DNA of 64,000 nt, from positions 1 through 64,000 of the forward strand of contig JFHB01000029.1 of NCBI GenBank assembly GCA_000729835.1, read 5' to 3'. Source of the DNA: Atkinsonella hypoxylon. Its lineage: Eukaryota; Ascomycota; Sordariomycetes; Hypocreales; Clavicipitaceae. Positions within the stretch are counted from its first letter, which is position 1. Each line of letters begins with the position of its first letter. Position numbers and translations under genes: made by a program. The notes under the pieces are model-generated. The model was not told where the DNA came from. It saw only the letters and a program-made list of their open reading frames with translations, and did not search any database. Of the stretch, positions 35,742-47,268 are shown piece by piece.

Positions 35742-37104
35742 ATGTCTCCAAGCACAATGGCCACTTACAGTCGCCGTCTGCAAACGCTCGTCGCAGAGTC
35801 CCGGACCAAGTCCTCATTCTATGCACAACTCTATGACAAAATCCCGAGAGACACAGTCCTTGAGTTGGATGACCTTCCGATTTTAAGCCAAGGCCAATAT
35901 TGGCAATCATACGCTTCATCGGAGCGTTCCGTTATGACGGGTGTGCAGAGCGATGGCATAATGATGAAAACTGGCGGTAGGTTGCTCATCTTCACCATTA
36001 ATGTACATTCCACTTTGCCGAAGCTGATTCTTTCGCCTTCTTTTTCTACAAATAGGAACAACTGCTTCACCCAAGTTTACAGCCTACTCGCAGAGTGAGC
36101 TCCTTCGTACAGCATCACTTCTTGCCACCGGGCTTCTGCGTGCAGGTTTGACCGCAGGAGACCGAGTAGGCAATTTGTTCTACGCCGGTGACCTGTACGG
36201 GTCATTTCTTCTTCATATCCTCAGCGTTTCAGCTCTGCCCGTGCCAGCCGTCCAGATCCCCATCGGTGGACTCATGTCTCCAGAGTCGACCGCAGAGCTT
36301 CTCAAGCTGTGCCGTGTCACGGCAGTCCTGTCCACCACAACATCTCTGATGCGCTTGGAGAGCTATTGTAAGACGCAAGGTTTGGTCTTTGACCTCGTTT
36401 CTGCTGTTATGATTGGGGGAGAGGCTGTATTTCCTGATCAGGTCAAGGTATTGAAGAACTTGTTCCCAAATGCCACAGTTCGCAGTTGCATTTACGGGTC
36501 TATGGACGCTGGTGTCGTTGCTGTCTCGGCAGGCGGAGAAGATCCCAGAGAGCACCGTGTTCTTTCTGAAGCCGTGGTGATGGAAATAATAGCCGACGAC
36601 GACGACGGCAAACAAGTCGCTGTCAACGAGAACCACATCTCGGGGCGGGTGGTGGTCACAAATCTCGTGCGCGAACTAGCCCCCATGATACGATATCCCA
36701 CTGGAGATCGGGCTGAATGGGTAGGCAAAGACGCTGGCGTTTTCAAGATACTGGGGCGGGCCGACTACGGCGTCCGCTTGGGTCCAGTTTCTCTCGATTT
36801 GGCACACCTGCGGCAGATGGTGGAGGTGGTGTTGAGCGGTATTGCCATTCAAGCTTTACAGGTGATAGTGAGCAGGAAGGGCGGGAAAGATGCGATGGAC
36901 GTTGCTGTTTCAACCGCTTCAGAACCGCCAGCAGACGCAGGTCTCGCTTTCTTGCAGGTGCTGGCAAAACAGCGGCCAATGTACCAACAGCACGTTGATC
37001 TTGGGCTTATCGCTGCTGCTACAGTAAGCTTCAAGCCTATGGACGACATGATCGTGAATCCTGTCAGTGGAAAATTACTCGCATTGGTTGACACTAGGTT
37101 TTGA
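35742..37104 (+). CDS. PaaK-like adenylate-forming (acyl-CoA) ligase
   Basis: Exons 35742-35976 and 36056-37104 (79-nt intron, GTAGGT donor, AATAG acceptor) give 427 residues, about the size of phenylacetate-CoA ligases rather than the 550 or more of acetyl-CoA synthetases. The intron interrupts the phosphate-binding loop, which reads TGGTTASPKF when spliced. Other adenylation motifs follow: a YGSMDAG region, YPTGDRAEW with the ATP-ribose Asp, LGRADYG, and a C-terminal NPVSGKLLAL with the expected Lys. The enzyme would activate a carboxylic acid as acyl-AMP and pass it to CoA or another acceptor; the substrate is unknown. It lies 1.6 kb after the P450 on the same strand and 0.8 kb before a convergent thioesterase. 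A second in-frame ATG at 35757 is an alternative start. Confidence 0.85.
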
Positions 37105-37944
37105 TGGAGTGGTTGTCTCACAGCTTTTCATGCGCAGGCGACGGGCCACGACTATTTATGTGCCTGTGAGCCGCTTTCTCATGACTTCCTGGGTTACAAG
37201 TCTGCATTTTTGTCAATTGCCGAGGTTACTTCGCCCAGAATGGCGATTTTGAGCCGCTTGGTTACGGTGGACACCAGTCACAACAGCTCCCCTTGTCCGG
37301 CATCAGTAGCTTGAGGTCATCGTTGCCTTGACCGTCTTCTGAGAGCAGCTTGACCTGTCCTAGCGCGTCTCCAACCTCATGGACAGGCACGTTGGAGCGT
37401 ACCGTGCCTGAGAAGAGTCTCGGGTATTGCGGATGAAAGGAGCTTGGAAACCTAGATCTATCAACTTGATTGCAAAATTCTCAATACCTGTTGCGTTCTA
37501 ACCCTAACCCGGGTGAAGCCGCGACGCGGCTCAAGCAGGCGAAGCAGCGAAGGAGTGAGTGACGATTTGCTCGTGTCAGATTTTGTCCCCAGTTTCTATC
37601 TTTTGCCCGGCGCCTACTCCGTACGTGGAATGAGATGAACCTAGCACAGGGGCAGACTAAGGCGCGTACGCAACTTAAAGGTCTTCAATCCCGCTTTGAA
37701 AATTTTCCTTGGGAGCGGTTCATGCATGACTATTTCTGCAGACGACTAGTTGGCCGAAAAAAGTCGATGAGAATGGATCAGAATGTGCGGAGTAAGTTCC
37801 AAGCATTCACCACCTCATTTGGCTGAAGACCCGTCATGTATCAAACAATGTTCCATGCATATTAGATTCTGTTCACATTAATGCCATGCCGTCTCTTCTC
37901 AGATCTCAATATCAGAGAACATAATTTCCAGAATGCCTTCGTGT
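37105..37944. other. Intergenic, contains telomere-like short repeat
   Basis: Lies between the convergent ligase and thioesterase genes. It holds CTAACCCTAACCC at 37498-37510 and a TACTCCGTA motif at 37615-37623. No gene seen. Confidence 0.4.
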
Positions 37945-38496
37945 TCATGACATCGTTTCATCTCGTTGAGCTAGCGTCGTAGCAGGCCCTGTCCCCCTCA
38001 CAAACTTGGTATGCTGCGCCAAGGTGACAGGCTTCTCCGTACCATCCTCCAGCAATCTGTTGATTCTGACGGTGACATAGGCCAAGTTCCCACCCACCCG
38101 CTCTGCTGTACCATCTATCACGACCGTGTCGTCCTCCTGAGCGGCAGACAAGAAACTCAAGTGCATGTCTACCGATGCGCCTGTGCTTTCACGCAAGTCA
38201 TGCGAGCAGATGGCGAGGCCGGTGACGAAGTCGACAACGGTGGCGCTAACGGCTCCATGGAGGCCTCCTTTGCTGTTGAGGTGCATCGGTGTGAGTCTGA
38301 GGCGGAGTGTGACGGTGCCGGGGATGACCTTTGCGAGCTTGATGTCCGAGAGCATGAGGCCGTAGATGGGTGATTTGGCGAGCAGCGTTTGCAGTAACGA
38401 CTGAACTCGAGAGATTCTTGCCGTGACATTGGAGTCTCCATCGGCCGGCATTCCGCCACTTGTCGGGTCTAGTGCCATTGTGGGAAAACTGACCAT
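37945..38496 (-). CDS. PaaI/ACOT13-like hotdog acyl-CoA thioesterase
   Basis: Single exon, 183 residues. The core is a hotdog fold of the ACOT13/PaaI group: the HLNSKGGLHGAVSATVVDF segment (about residues 73-91) carries the Asn and the HGG-type turn before the long helix ending in the catalytic-position Asp, followed by strands around SVDMHLSFLSAA and GGNLAYVTVRI. Such enzymes hydrolyse acyl-CoA to free acid and CoA, as homotetramers in cytosol or mitochondria. The N-terminus MVSFPTMALDPTSGG shows no clear targeting peptide. It faces the PaaK-like ligase tail to tail. Activation and release functions side by side could belong to one pathway, or this could be a housekeeping enzyme. Confidence 0.85.
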   Translation of the reverse strand: MVSFPTMALDPTSGGMPADGDSNVTARISRVQSLLQTLLAKSPIYGLMLSDIKLAKVIPGTVTLRLRLTPMHLNSKGGLHGAVSATVVDFVTGLAICSHDLRESTGASVDMHLSFLSAAQEDDTVVIDGTAERVGGNLAYVTVRINRLLEDGTEKPVTLAQHTKFVRGTGPATTLAQRDETMS

Positions 38497-38990
38497 CGGT
38501 GACTGTGCTGTGGTTTTTGGGAGAAGCTATACCAGGTTGGCTGAGAAGTTGAACCTTGTGTGTTCGTTCGAAGTGCACGCGACCCGGTTTCGAGGTGGAC
38601 GCCGAAGACAAAAGTAGTCTTTGGAATAACTACTTCCTGTTCAATGACTGAACCATGCTGGTATGATCCATCAGCGACAGCAAATATAATGTGCCCAATG
38701 TAAGTAAGTCATTGGTTCGTGACAGTCCAACATATAGCAGGAAAATGAACATAATCACACCAACGTGCAAAGTTTTGTCTTTGCCTTTTTCGTATCCCAT
38801 CCCACTTGCCCCGCCATGCACTTGCCCCGCCATGCCATGCGCAAGAATCTTTCCTTCGGCAACGCTAGTTATCCTCGACAACAGCGCAACTCCAACCGGT
38901 CAATGAAGATGGTTTGGCGAGGCCACCGTTCTTGAAATCCGGCAGGCCTATCGAGGATCGACGCACAACCCAAGATCGGCCGACCACACA
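38497..38990. other. Divergent promoter region
   Basis: Shared upstream region of the thioesterase (minus) and the metal transporter (plus). It contains a CTTGCCCCGCCATGC direct repeat near 38807-38840. No gene seen. Confidence 0.4.
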
Positions 38991-40434
38991 ATGCCTCGAA
39001 TCCAATTAACCCGCAAGCCCAAACTCCTCGCAGCTGTCCCGGATAACTCCATCGCCGTCGTAGCCCTCCTCGTCGCCGTCAACCTCTTCGTCTGGGCCTG
39101 CGTCGCCGTCGTCCTCCGCTTCCACCCGGGGCTCATCTCGGCCGCAACGCTGTCCTACACGCTCGGCCTGCGCCATGCCCTCGACGCAGACCATATCTCG
39201 GCCATAGATCTCGTGACCAGACGTCTCGTCAGTCTCGGCCAGCGCCCTGCTACTGTCGGAACATTCTTCTCCCTAGGACACTCGACCATTGTCATCATCA
39301 CATGTGTTGTTGTGGCCGCCACGAGTGGTGCTTTGCGTGAGCGCTTTGACGGTACGTTAAGCCGTGTTTCCCATGAGTATCATCCCCAAAAAAAAAAAAA
39401 AAAAAAAATCAATGGCCCATATTCACTGAGTGCGTCGTCATATTGATATACCACCAACTCCCATACAGGATTCACCCGCGTAGGCAACATCATCGGTACA
39501 GCCGTCAGCGCTACGGTCCTCATCATCCTCTGCATCGCAAACGCCTGGATCCTCCGCAGCCTTATAAAGAAACTCAAACTCGAGCTCGCCAGACGGCGCG
39601 ACGGCCATGATGAAACCCATACCGATGACCTCTCCAACGCAGACCACTTCCCGGCCCAAGGCGGCGTCATGACCCGCATCCTTCACGTCCTTTTCAAAGC
39701 TGTTGACCGGCCTTGGAAAATGTATCCTTTGGGCGTGGTGTTCGGCCTCGGCTTCGATACCTCTTCTGAGGTTGCAATCTTGGGAATTTCCAGCTTGCAG
39801 GCCTTGAAGGGGACGAGCATCTGGCTGATTCTCATTTTTCCAATCCTGTTTACATGTGCGTGCTTGGAGAATACTCCGCAATTTCTCTCCTTCTTTTCTG
39901 TCTTTCCCCTCCCTCTTCCCCCATTTCAGGTCCATATCTACACTTGTGTGGACGTATTTTCTTTGTCAAATACAGCAACAAAACTAACCTGGACCAGCGG
40001 GCATGTGCCTCATTGATACTCTGGACGGTGCATCCATGCTAGCGCTATACACATCCAAGGCATTCTCAAGAGATATGGTCGCCCTGCTGTATTACCAGAT
40101 TGTGCTGAGTGGAATCACAGTCGCGGTGTCAGCTTTCATCGGCATAGTCCAGGTCTTATCGCTCGTCCAGAACGTTGCCAAGCCGGAGGGCCCTGTGTGG
40201 GATGGAGTGTCAGCCATAGGCGATCATTTTGACATTGTCGGTGGCAGTATATGCTGTCTCTTCTTACTTGTGGGTATCACGTCCATCATCTTATACCGGC
40301 CTTGGCGGAGACGCATAGATCGCCGAGACCAAGGCTTGATTACGGCGGAGGAGGAGAGCCGTCACGATTCAGAAGGTCCTCCCTCTCCTTTCGTTCGATC
40401 TGAGGTACCTCAACCTTTTGCTAGTACGAAGTGA
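38991..40434 (+). CDS. Nickel/cobalt transporter (NiCoT family)
   Basis: Exons 38991-39351, 39469-39855 and 39998-40434 give 394 residues. All four NiCoT signatures are present: RHALDADHI (His62 and the Asp residues of transmembrane helix 2), FSLGHSTIV, LGFDTSSE, and GMCLIDTLDG, the last one created by splicing out the second intron. Eight hydrophobic segments fit the family. The protein should be a plasma-membrane permease importing Ni2+ and/or Co2+, in fungi typically to supply urease. A hydrophilic loop lies near residues 170-190 (LARRRDGHDETHTDDLSN), and the C-terminal tail is charged. Intron 1 (117 nt) contains an A-tract of about 19 nt. The second acceptor (ACCAG before 39998) is the one that gives the GMxxxDTxD motif. 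Confidence 0.92.
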
Positions 40435-40864
40435 AGTCAATAATATCGCTGTCAGATAAGCTATATACCAAAGATGAATTGAATCTACAACATCGAGACA
40501 ACGCTGTGTATATCAATGTCAAGGCTACCTTTGGTGACTCTATGCCACTAGCTCATTTGATTCGTGCCGTAGCCCGCCTCAACCCTGGGCCACCTTCTCC
40601 TCGCATCCCTGACTGCACCTCCGAGAATCTGAATGCTTTACAAAACGCGCTCTTTTGGCAAAAAGCACATCGTCTCTGCAGAATGCCTTCTCCCCGAATT
40701 CGTTCCAATGGTGACCTCAACCGCAGTTGCTCGAGATTATCGCAAATTTTTTTGTCTTGCCTAGTTGAATCCACGTCAACATGCTCCTCGCAGCCATGAC
40801 ATAGCCATACACCTGGAACTTCGACAACCTGTCTTCTCCAAGGCCGAGTCCATTCCGACATATA
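40435..40864. other. Intergenic between convergent genes
   Basis: Presumed 3' regions of the transporter and the C2H2 gene. No separate gene is supported. Confidence 0.4.
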
Positions 40865-41920
40865 CTAGGCCGGGATATCACCTGTGTCAGGAGCGTTCGC
40901 AAGACCACTCTTGGGACTGGTATCAGCGTCATCATCATTAATCAACAGCTGTCTAACCAAAGCCGGCCGTACCCGCGGTACTGTCTCAGAGTTGGTAGTG
41001 ATCGAGTCCGAGATGACGGAGTCGATGGATGGATATTGCCTTCGTGACTTTGCTTGTCGTAATGTTAACATGGTTCGTCTTGTTTCGGGCTTCGGCGCCT
41101 CTTGGGTTTTTTTGTCTGATTTAAGCTCGACATGGCCAGCACTAAGGTATTCACTGTATTGCCCATACTCGTCTTCCTCTCCACTCTCACTATCATCATC
41201 CTCATCATCCTCACCACCATAATCTTCATCCTCGTTACCCGTTTGCTGGTGTAAAAAAAAACCTGCTGAAGATCCACTCTGGGAGGCTGACATTGAAGGG
41301 CCTAAGGGTGACTCATGATGCTCACTCAAGTTCGAAGAAAAGAGCGAGGGACGAGAGGGAGGAGGCTGCGCCACTACTGCGGATTCTGCGAGGACACTTT
41401 CAATGGCGGGTAAAGCCGCAGCTCTCCAACTCTCGCTTACTGCAGAAGGATCAAGTGCTGGAGAGTTGAAGAATTCGGCTGGCGACTTTCCCCTAGTCAG
41501 ACGCATCAATTCCTCTTGAGCATCGGGTACCTCGAGGTCAGCGTTGATGACCCTCGGAACATCAGGCCGGGGACCAGCATGTGTTTGACCAACATGATGA
41601 TCTAAATCCATTTGCCTGAGAAACAATTCCTCGCAATAAGGGCATCGGACCTGCAAAGACAGTTGATGACGAGCCTGCATTGTTGACAAGTCAACCGTGT
41701 CTTCTGATGACTCATCTATTGATTCCAGCCTCGCGCGTCGATGAAGAGTAAAGCGGCCACGAGGACTAATCGCGTCTCGGCGTCGCTTGCCGCGTTCGCT
41801 GTTCAGGGCCATCGTAGAAGGTCGTGGCCCATAACGAGCCGGCGGTCTTGAACTGGTTGTGGGGGTGCCCGCGATATTTATTATATATACGCCGGAATTG
41901 ATTGCTCCAAGAGCCTCCAT
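40865..41920 (-). CDS. C2H2 zinc-finger-containing protein
   Basis: From the ATG at 41920, 351 residues in one exon. A single finger, CPYCEELFLRQMDLDHHVGQTH, fits C-x2-C-x12-H-x4-H. An acidic low-complexity stretch (NEDEDYGGEDDEDDDSESGE) and Ser-rich regions surround it, and a basic patch (GKRRRDA) could be a nuclear signal. One finger is weak evidence for sequence-specific DNA binding; it could also mediate protein contacts. The frame remains open and coding-like for about 50 more codons upstream (RRRFANNAEEQDQ...) to a TAG near 42067 but has no ATG there, so an upstream exon is likely missing from this model. A 40-codon ATG-initiated frame at 42113-41991 overlaps that stretch in another phase. 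Confidence 0.65.
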   Translation of the reverse strand: MEALGAINSGVYIINIAGTPTTSSRPPARYGPRPSTMALNSERGKRRRDAISPRGRFTLHRRARLESIDESSEDTVDLSTMQARHQLSLQVRCPYCEELFLRQMDLDHHVGQTHAGPRPDVPRVINADLEVPDAQEELMRLTRGKSPAEFFNSPALDPSAVSESWRAAALPAIESVLAESAVVAQPPPSRPSLFSSNLSEHHESPLGPSMSASQSGSSAGFFLHQQTGNEDEDYGGEDDEDDDSESGEEDEYGQYSEYLSAGHVELKSDKKTQEAPKPETRRTMLTLRQAKSRRQYPSIDSVISDSITTNSETVPRVRPALVRQLLINDDDADTSPKSGLANAPDTGDIPA

Positions 41921-43135
41921 TTCTTCATTCGACAAGTCCTGGTCATCTTCGCTAGCATCTTGGGGAAAACAACGGCTCCCAGGGTGTCCGTCATCGCCTT
42001 GGTCTTGTTCCTCCGCATTGTTTGCAAACCTTCGACGCGTGGCCCTGAGCAGTGGCTTTATATCCTAGTTTCTTCCGAATGGCATCGTGGCATGGGGCAG
42101 GATGATCGGTCATGGGGATATGGCAAAAGATTGGACTAGAGCAGCGTCGCGCATACAGACTTTACTGTGGCAGCCAGCCAAATGTTGAAGCAGAAAGTAC
42201 CGGGATAAACCTAATGATAGAGGTTTGGCGTAGCATTTGATGGATCAAGTTATGGTAAAGCGTAGAGGGTCATGAAACAGGCCAAAGGCGGAAGCCATTG
42301 CTGTACTCGGTAGAGTGGAAAGTCTATCCGCATTGTCACCCGATTCAAGGAAGGCCCTTCCTGATCCTTCCTAATCGCCTATTTAGGAACACCTGATTTG
42401 GCCGGCTGCCCTCGAACCTGTGTCAGATGTACTCATATGTTGAAATCTTGCCGGATTCCACAGGTATGCAACCGTGCCACTTTTCATGTTGACGATGAGT
42501 TTTCATTGTCCGTACTCCATAGTCCTGTCCGAAATCGCTTGGAGGGCAATTTCAGCGTGACAGGATGCTTCTTCGTTGGCTAGCTGCATTTGAGTTGGTT
42601 GTGTCTTCAGATTCTACTATTGCTAGCATGTGACTGCTGGCTGATGGATGCAGAGAGGGCTTGACGTAACTAGTGACTGCTGGCGTGCGATGATCGGAGG
42701 TCGAGGTCGAGCTTTTCTGTCTCCAATTTTGGATGCCTCTCACGCTGTCGGGTCACGCTCGTGGTGGGTGCTGGCGGCAGGCCACTGGCCGCCGGCCGGG
42801 CAGCTTATCGCTCCTTATCGCAACTCAGAGCTTCCCCGGCCAGCTAGACCCAGCTGGTCTCTCTGGTTGGAACCTGGACCTGGACCCCGGCCCATTCACC
42901 CGCAAATGAAGCAGCACGACCCGTCGTCAAGCTCAATGCATCAGCGCTAGCTGTTTTCCTTCTGTCTTCGCCATCATTCGCATCTGTCTTCACCCATCTG
43001 TCCATTGCTCATCGTCTGAAATACATCACCATGTAGCATCATCGCTGTCCATCGTCTTCATGAAATAGATTTCATCTTCCACTCGATCCATACGTACCAA
43101 CCCGCCCTCATCCACCGCAAAGCGACACCGTCATT
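41921..43135. other. Divergent promoter region, possible missing exon
   Basis: Upstream of both the C2H2 gene (minus) and atg17 (plus). The first 150 nt likely belong to the transcript of the C2H2 gene. The CT-rich sequence at 42955-43130 fits the leader of atg17. Confidence 0.4.
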
Positions 43136-44713
43136 ATGGCTGCCTCCCCGACCGCCTCTTCTCGCCGCAGTACAGCTTCTTCGTTAGCTTCGCTGAAGCG
43201 CTCGGATGACCATCAACAAAAGACTCCTTTTATTGCCATTGACACCCTCGTAAACCACCTCCTTGTCGCCAAACGTTCCCTGTCGTCGATGAATCATGTC
43301 CTACGTGCCAACGAACTTGCGACCTTAGCCCGTCAACATCACCAAGAGGCTCTGATGCTAGGGGCGCAGACAATATTTATCCGCAATTCGATGCTCGACC
43401 AGGTGACTATTCTTATGAGGGTCTGGAAAAGCCTACAATCTACCTACTGCTGGGGTAAACGAGACTTCAAGAAACTAGTTAAGGCTATGGATGAGGTTCA
43501 TGCGGATTTGACCAACACCATAGACATGCTGCGACACACTCAAGTACAAAGCACTCTGCAACCCAATGAAAGGGAAGCTATGAATCTTCTTGACTTTGTC
43601 GACGAGACTAGCGTGCATGCTATGCGGGAAGCCATGAAGCGTAGCATTCAAGACTTGCAGGTAGTCTGTTAAACCAACCAGCGACCCTAATTTATGGCTC
43701 ACATGATACTAACTTTTATTCAGAGCATACAACAATCCTATGACGGTGACCTGCTCCGCTTCGAAACTGATATTCGTAATCTGCGAAATACCATTACCGA
43801 GTCACACTTCCCTGGTACGGACGAGGAAACACAGCAGCGGCATGCAGCTTCTCTACTGCCCGTCATGGACGACCATTCCACAGCCATGGCTTCATTGCTT
43901 GCATCATTAACAAAACATTTTGACATGTGCGTCACTGCTATTCGCAATACCGAAGGCGCCGCAGCAATTGCACGGCGTAAAGTTGCTGAAGTTACGCAGA
44001 CACAAGGCAGCGATGGAGTTTCCATATCTGGTGTCATTGCCGAGCAAGAGTCGCATATGTCTAATCTCGAGCCTAAGACAGCAGAAGATCGAGCAGAGAT
44101 GCTCAAGGTTGTTGTCCAAGATGCAGAGGAGGTTGAAGATGTTGTACAAGAGATTCAGGAGCGTCTTGTAGCAATGGAGCATAACTTCACTGTGGTATAC
44201 GGCTATCTCGGTCACACAAGGGAAGCTTATGTCAGCATGCTTGGATCATTCGCACTGTTAGGAGAGATTGGTGATCGCTTGGGTGATTATATGGCTGCAG
44301 AAGAAGACTTTCGGCAACGCTGGGAGCTGGAGAAAGAGGGAGTCTTTGGAAAACAGAGAGAAATGAAAGAAATGAGAGAGTTCTATGAGGGATACGCCAG
44401 TGCATATGGTAGTCTTGTGCTGGAACTCGAAAGACGGCGAGCCGTTGATGAGCGAGTTCAAAGTATCTGGCGCAAAGCCAAGGAGTCGGTAGACAAGATA
44501 CTCGACGCTGATCGCGCATCTAGGGAGGCGTTTCGGCAAGATGTTGGCGAGTATCTGCCCACCGATCTCTGGGCAGGCGTGCAGGGACCAGCTAGGAAAT
44601 GGACTGTGGTGCCGATTAACGACGATGAATCCGGCGCGGCTAGCATGGTAGACAGAACATCAGCGCAGGGATCGGCCATAACAGATGGTGCTCGCAAAGG
44701 TGAGCTGGAGTAG
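43136..44713 (+). CDS. atg17: Autophagy-related protein 17 (Atg17)
   Basis: Exons 43136-43660 and 43724-44713 (63-nt intron, TTTATTCAG acceptor) give 504 residues, the usual length for filamentous-fungal Atg17. After a Ser/Thr-rich N-terminus the sequence is nearly all helix and coiled coil. Family-typical stretches are IDTLVNHLLVAKRSLSSM, LRANELAT, SYDGDLLRFETDIR, LLASLTKHFDMCVTAIR, a following TEGAAAIARRKVAEVT and VSISGVIAEQ. The protein is the scaffold of the Atg1 kinase complex, a crescent-shaped dimer that organises the pre-autophagosomal site under starvation with Atg13, Atg29 and Atg31. It also functions in pexophagy. No irregularity is seen. Confidence 0.93.
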
Positions 44714-45364
44714 GTGAAATAACCTTTTCTTTTTTTCCCTTTCCCTTTCCCTTTCCCTTTCCCCTTTCCTTTGTTTTTTTTTCTGTTTCTTTTTTCTCTC
44801 TTCATGCACATTGTGCAAGGCATATATTGTAAAAAAACTACATGGCGTTGGGGAGGTGAGAGCCTATTTTGTCCAAATTTGCCCACTGACTCAGGCATCA
44901 TATTGCATACATATACGCAAGTACACATGTGACATCGAATGCAACGCTGCAATCACGTTGAAACCTCGATTCAGCCGAGAAAGCCGGCAATGAGCGGGAA
45001 GAGAAAGAAGCGTGAATGATCCTCGACCCTTTTACGAGCCGGACAGGGCTGAGCTAAGCCAATCAGGCACAGCTCAATGTCACATTCAGTTGATGCTTTT
45101 TATCCAAGTGGTTGCATCCCAGCTTCACTTGTTGGTCACATATATCCTTGTCTGTGACCATGCACACCGCTTACTAGCACCGAGCCAGGCTGAAAGGAGG
45201 GGTCGGCAATTATCATCTCTCTCACGTACGGTCGCATATAAGTGAAGTTCTGTCCGAGACCTCGCTTTGTGCGTTCTTTCCATTGAGTTGATCATCCTCA
45301 AACCGTTGTGCTGCGTGGAGTTTCAACGCCCGGTACTTTGATCCCATCTCGCGGCAAAGGAACC
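44714..45364. other. Intergenic with CCCTTT microsatellite
   Basis: Downstream of atg17 lies a pyrimidine tract with about five CCCTTT units at 44738-44768. A promoter region for the secreted hydrolase follows. No gene seen. Confidence 0.5.
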
Positions 45365-47268
45365 ATGCGACTGCCGCGGCACCTTCTCATTGTCGGCTTA
45401 TCAGCCTTGGCCTCCGCACAGGACACTTCCCCCAGTTTCGAGTGGAATTCAATTAGTCCCGCGGAGAATTTGCAGTACCACGACTGTTACACTGGCTTTA
45501 AATGTGCGCGTCTCCAACTTCCGTTGAATTGGCAAAACACCTCGGACCCCAGAAGAATCTCGATCGCCATTATAAAACTCCCCGCCAACGTGTCCGAAGA
45601 TGATCCCACCTTTGGCGGATCAGTCTTCACCAACCCTGGTGGACCGGGCGGCTCGGGAGTGGACCTTGTTGTGTCCAAAGGCCAAGCATTACAAGACTAC
45701 ATAGACAGTCCTGGGAAAAAACACTTCGAAATCGTGTCATTTGATCCTCGTGGTGTTAGTAACAGTCGCCCGGTGGCCGATTGTTTCCCGGAAGCGATCC
45801 TGGCGCGAGATGCCATGAGGTTAGAGCGGAGGGGCTTGGGCAGTATGGGACACGATGCTAGTAAATGGGCATATGGCTTGGCTATGAACGACGGCTTTGG
45901 AAAGAGATGTGCGGCGGCGGATCAACAAGGTTTGAACGGGGGCCAGATCCTCAAGTATCTCGGCACACCGCAGGTAGCACGGGATATGGTCGAGATGGTG
46001 GATAAGATGGACGAGTTAAGGAAGAAAAAGGCCACTAAGGGTAACAAGAGGATAGAACTCAAGAGAGATGACGGCAAGAACGACGTTGCCAGGTTGCAGT
46101 ACATTGGATTCTCGTATGGAACGACCCTCGGCAACTACTTTGCGTCCTTGTTTCCCGAGCGAATCGGCCGGATGGTCTTTGACGGAGTCACCAACCCAGA
46201 GGACTATAGCAGTGGCCCGGTATGTGCAGCCTTCACCTGTCCTTGCGAGAAAAGATATGACAAGTATATTCAGGATAAAAAGCCAACTGACGAAGACCAT
46301 AGGGCTGGCTTACAAACACAGTAGATGCCGACGCCATTACCGACAACCTGTTCCAAGGCTGCTTTCAGGCGGGCCCTAGAACATGTGCTCTTGCCCGCAA
46401 ATCAGACAAGTCTGCCTCTGAAATCAGCACTCGTTTCTGGAAATGGGTGAAAGGGCTTGACAAGACTCCCATCTCTGGCTTCTCATCCTCTGGGAATGCC
46501 ATGGTCCTCACCGGAGACGACATCCGCCAGCTCCTAAGCACATCTTCATACAACCCTCAGGGCACATTCATCTCGCTCGCCCAGGTCCTCGATTCTGCCA
46601 TGCAAGGCGAAAAGCTCGAAACCCTCCTCACAGCCGTCGAACGTGGCATCGTCGGAGGGCCCCTCCAAAACGCCTGTCCCGCCGCCAACGAGACCGCGAT
46701 CGTCGACCGAGGCTCCGAGGCCCTGCACGCCGTCGTATGCGGCGACGGCGAAGACGTCACCTCAAAGGATGTCAAATGGTGGGAATCCTACCTTGACGAA
46801 CAAAAGTCCACGTCTGCCGTCTTCGGCACCTGGTGGACAGACATTCGTTTCCTCTGTTCAGGATGGCGCTTCCGAGCAAATTGGTTGTTCAAAGGTCCCT
46901 ACACTACGCCTGAGCCTACGCCGCCGGGACACAAGCCCGAGAAGGGTAAGCCTGCTGCGCCGCTCCTGCTCCTCTCGAACAGACTGGATCCTGTCACGCC
47001 CTTGGCTGCCGCGAGGACCGTGGTGAAGAACCATCCTGGGGCGGGGTTGGTTGTCCAAGAGGCCATGGGCCATTGTGCTTTCCTGTCGTCGTATAGTGAC
47101 TGCACGCAGCAGCTTGTGGCCGAGTATTTCGACACGGGGAAGGTTCCTGATAAAGAGGTTTCTTGCAAGGCCAAGTGTGGGCCGTGGGATCCGGATGATT
47201 GTCTGAATAATCTGATGACGACGCGGGCGTCACCGCTTACAAGGAAGTTTCCATTGGGCGTTTTGTAA
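45365..47268 (+). CDS. Secreted alpha/beta hydrolase, TAP-like (peptidase S33)
   Basis: Exons 45365-46219 and 46303-47268 (83-nt intron) give 606 residues. The signal peptide is MRLPRHLLIVGLSALASAQ. The oxyanion region NPGGPGGSG and nucleophile elbow GFSYGTTLG (Ser250) lie in the first exon. The C-terminal TAP-like domain supplies the other catalytic residues, LSNRLDPVTPL (Asp514) and AMGHCAFL (His542), with several Cys for disulphides. The architecture is that of the tripeptidyl-aminopeptidase-like fungal hydrolases, about 550-620 residues, secreted to take peptides or amino acids from substrate N-termini. It is not possible to tell an aminopeptidase from a related esterase by eye. The splice joins SGP to GWLTNTVDADA and keeps the frame. 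Confidence 0.9.

Noticed and set aside
38011..38373. A 120-codon plus-strand frame across the thioesterase gene
   Set aside because: Antisense shadow of a gene with clear hotdog-fold motifs.
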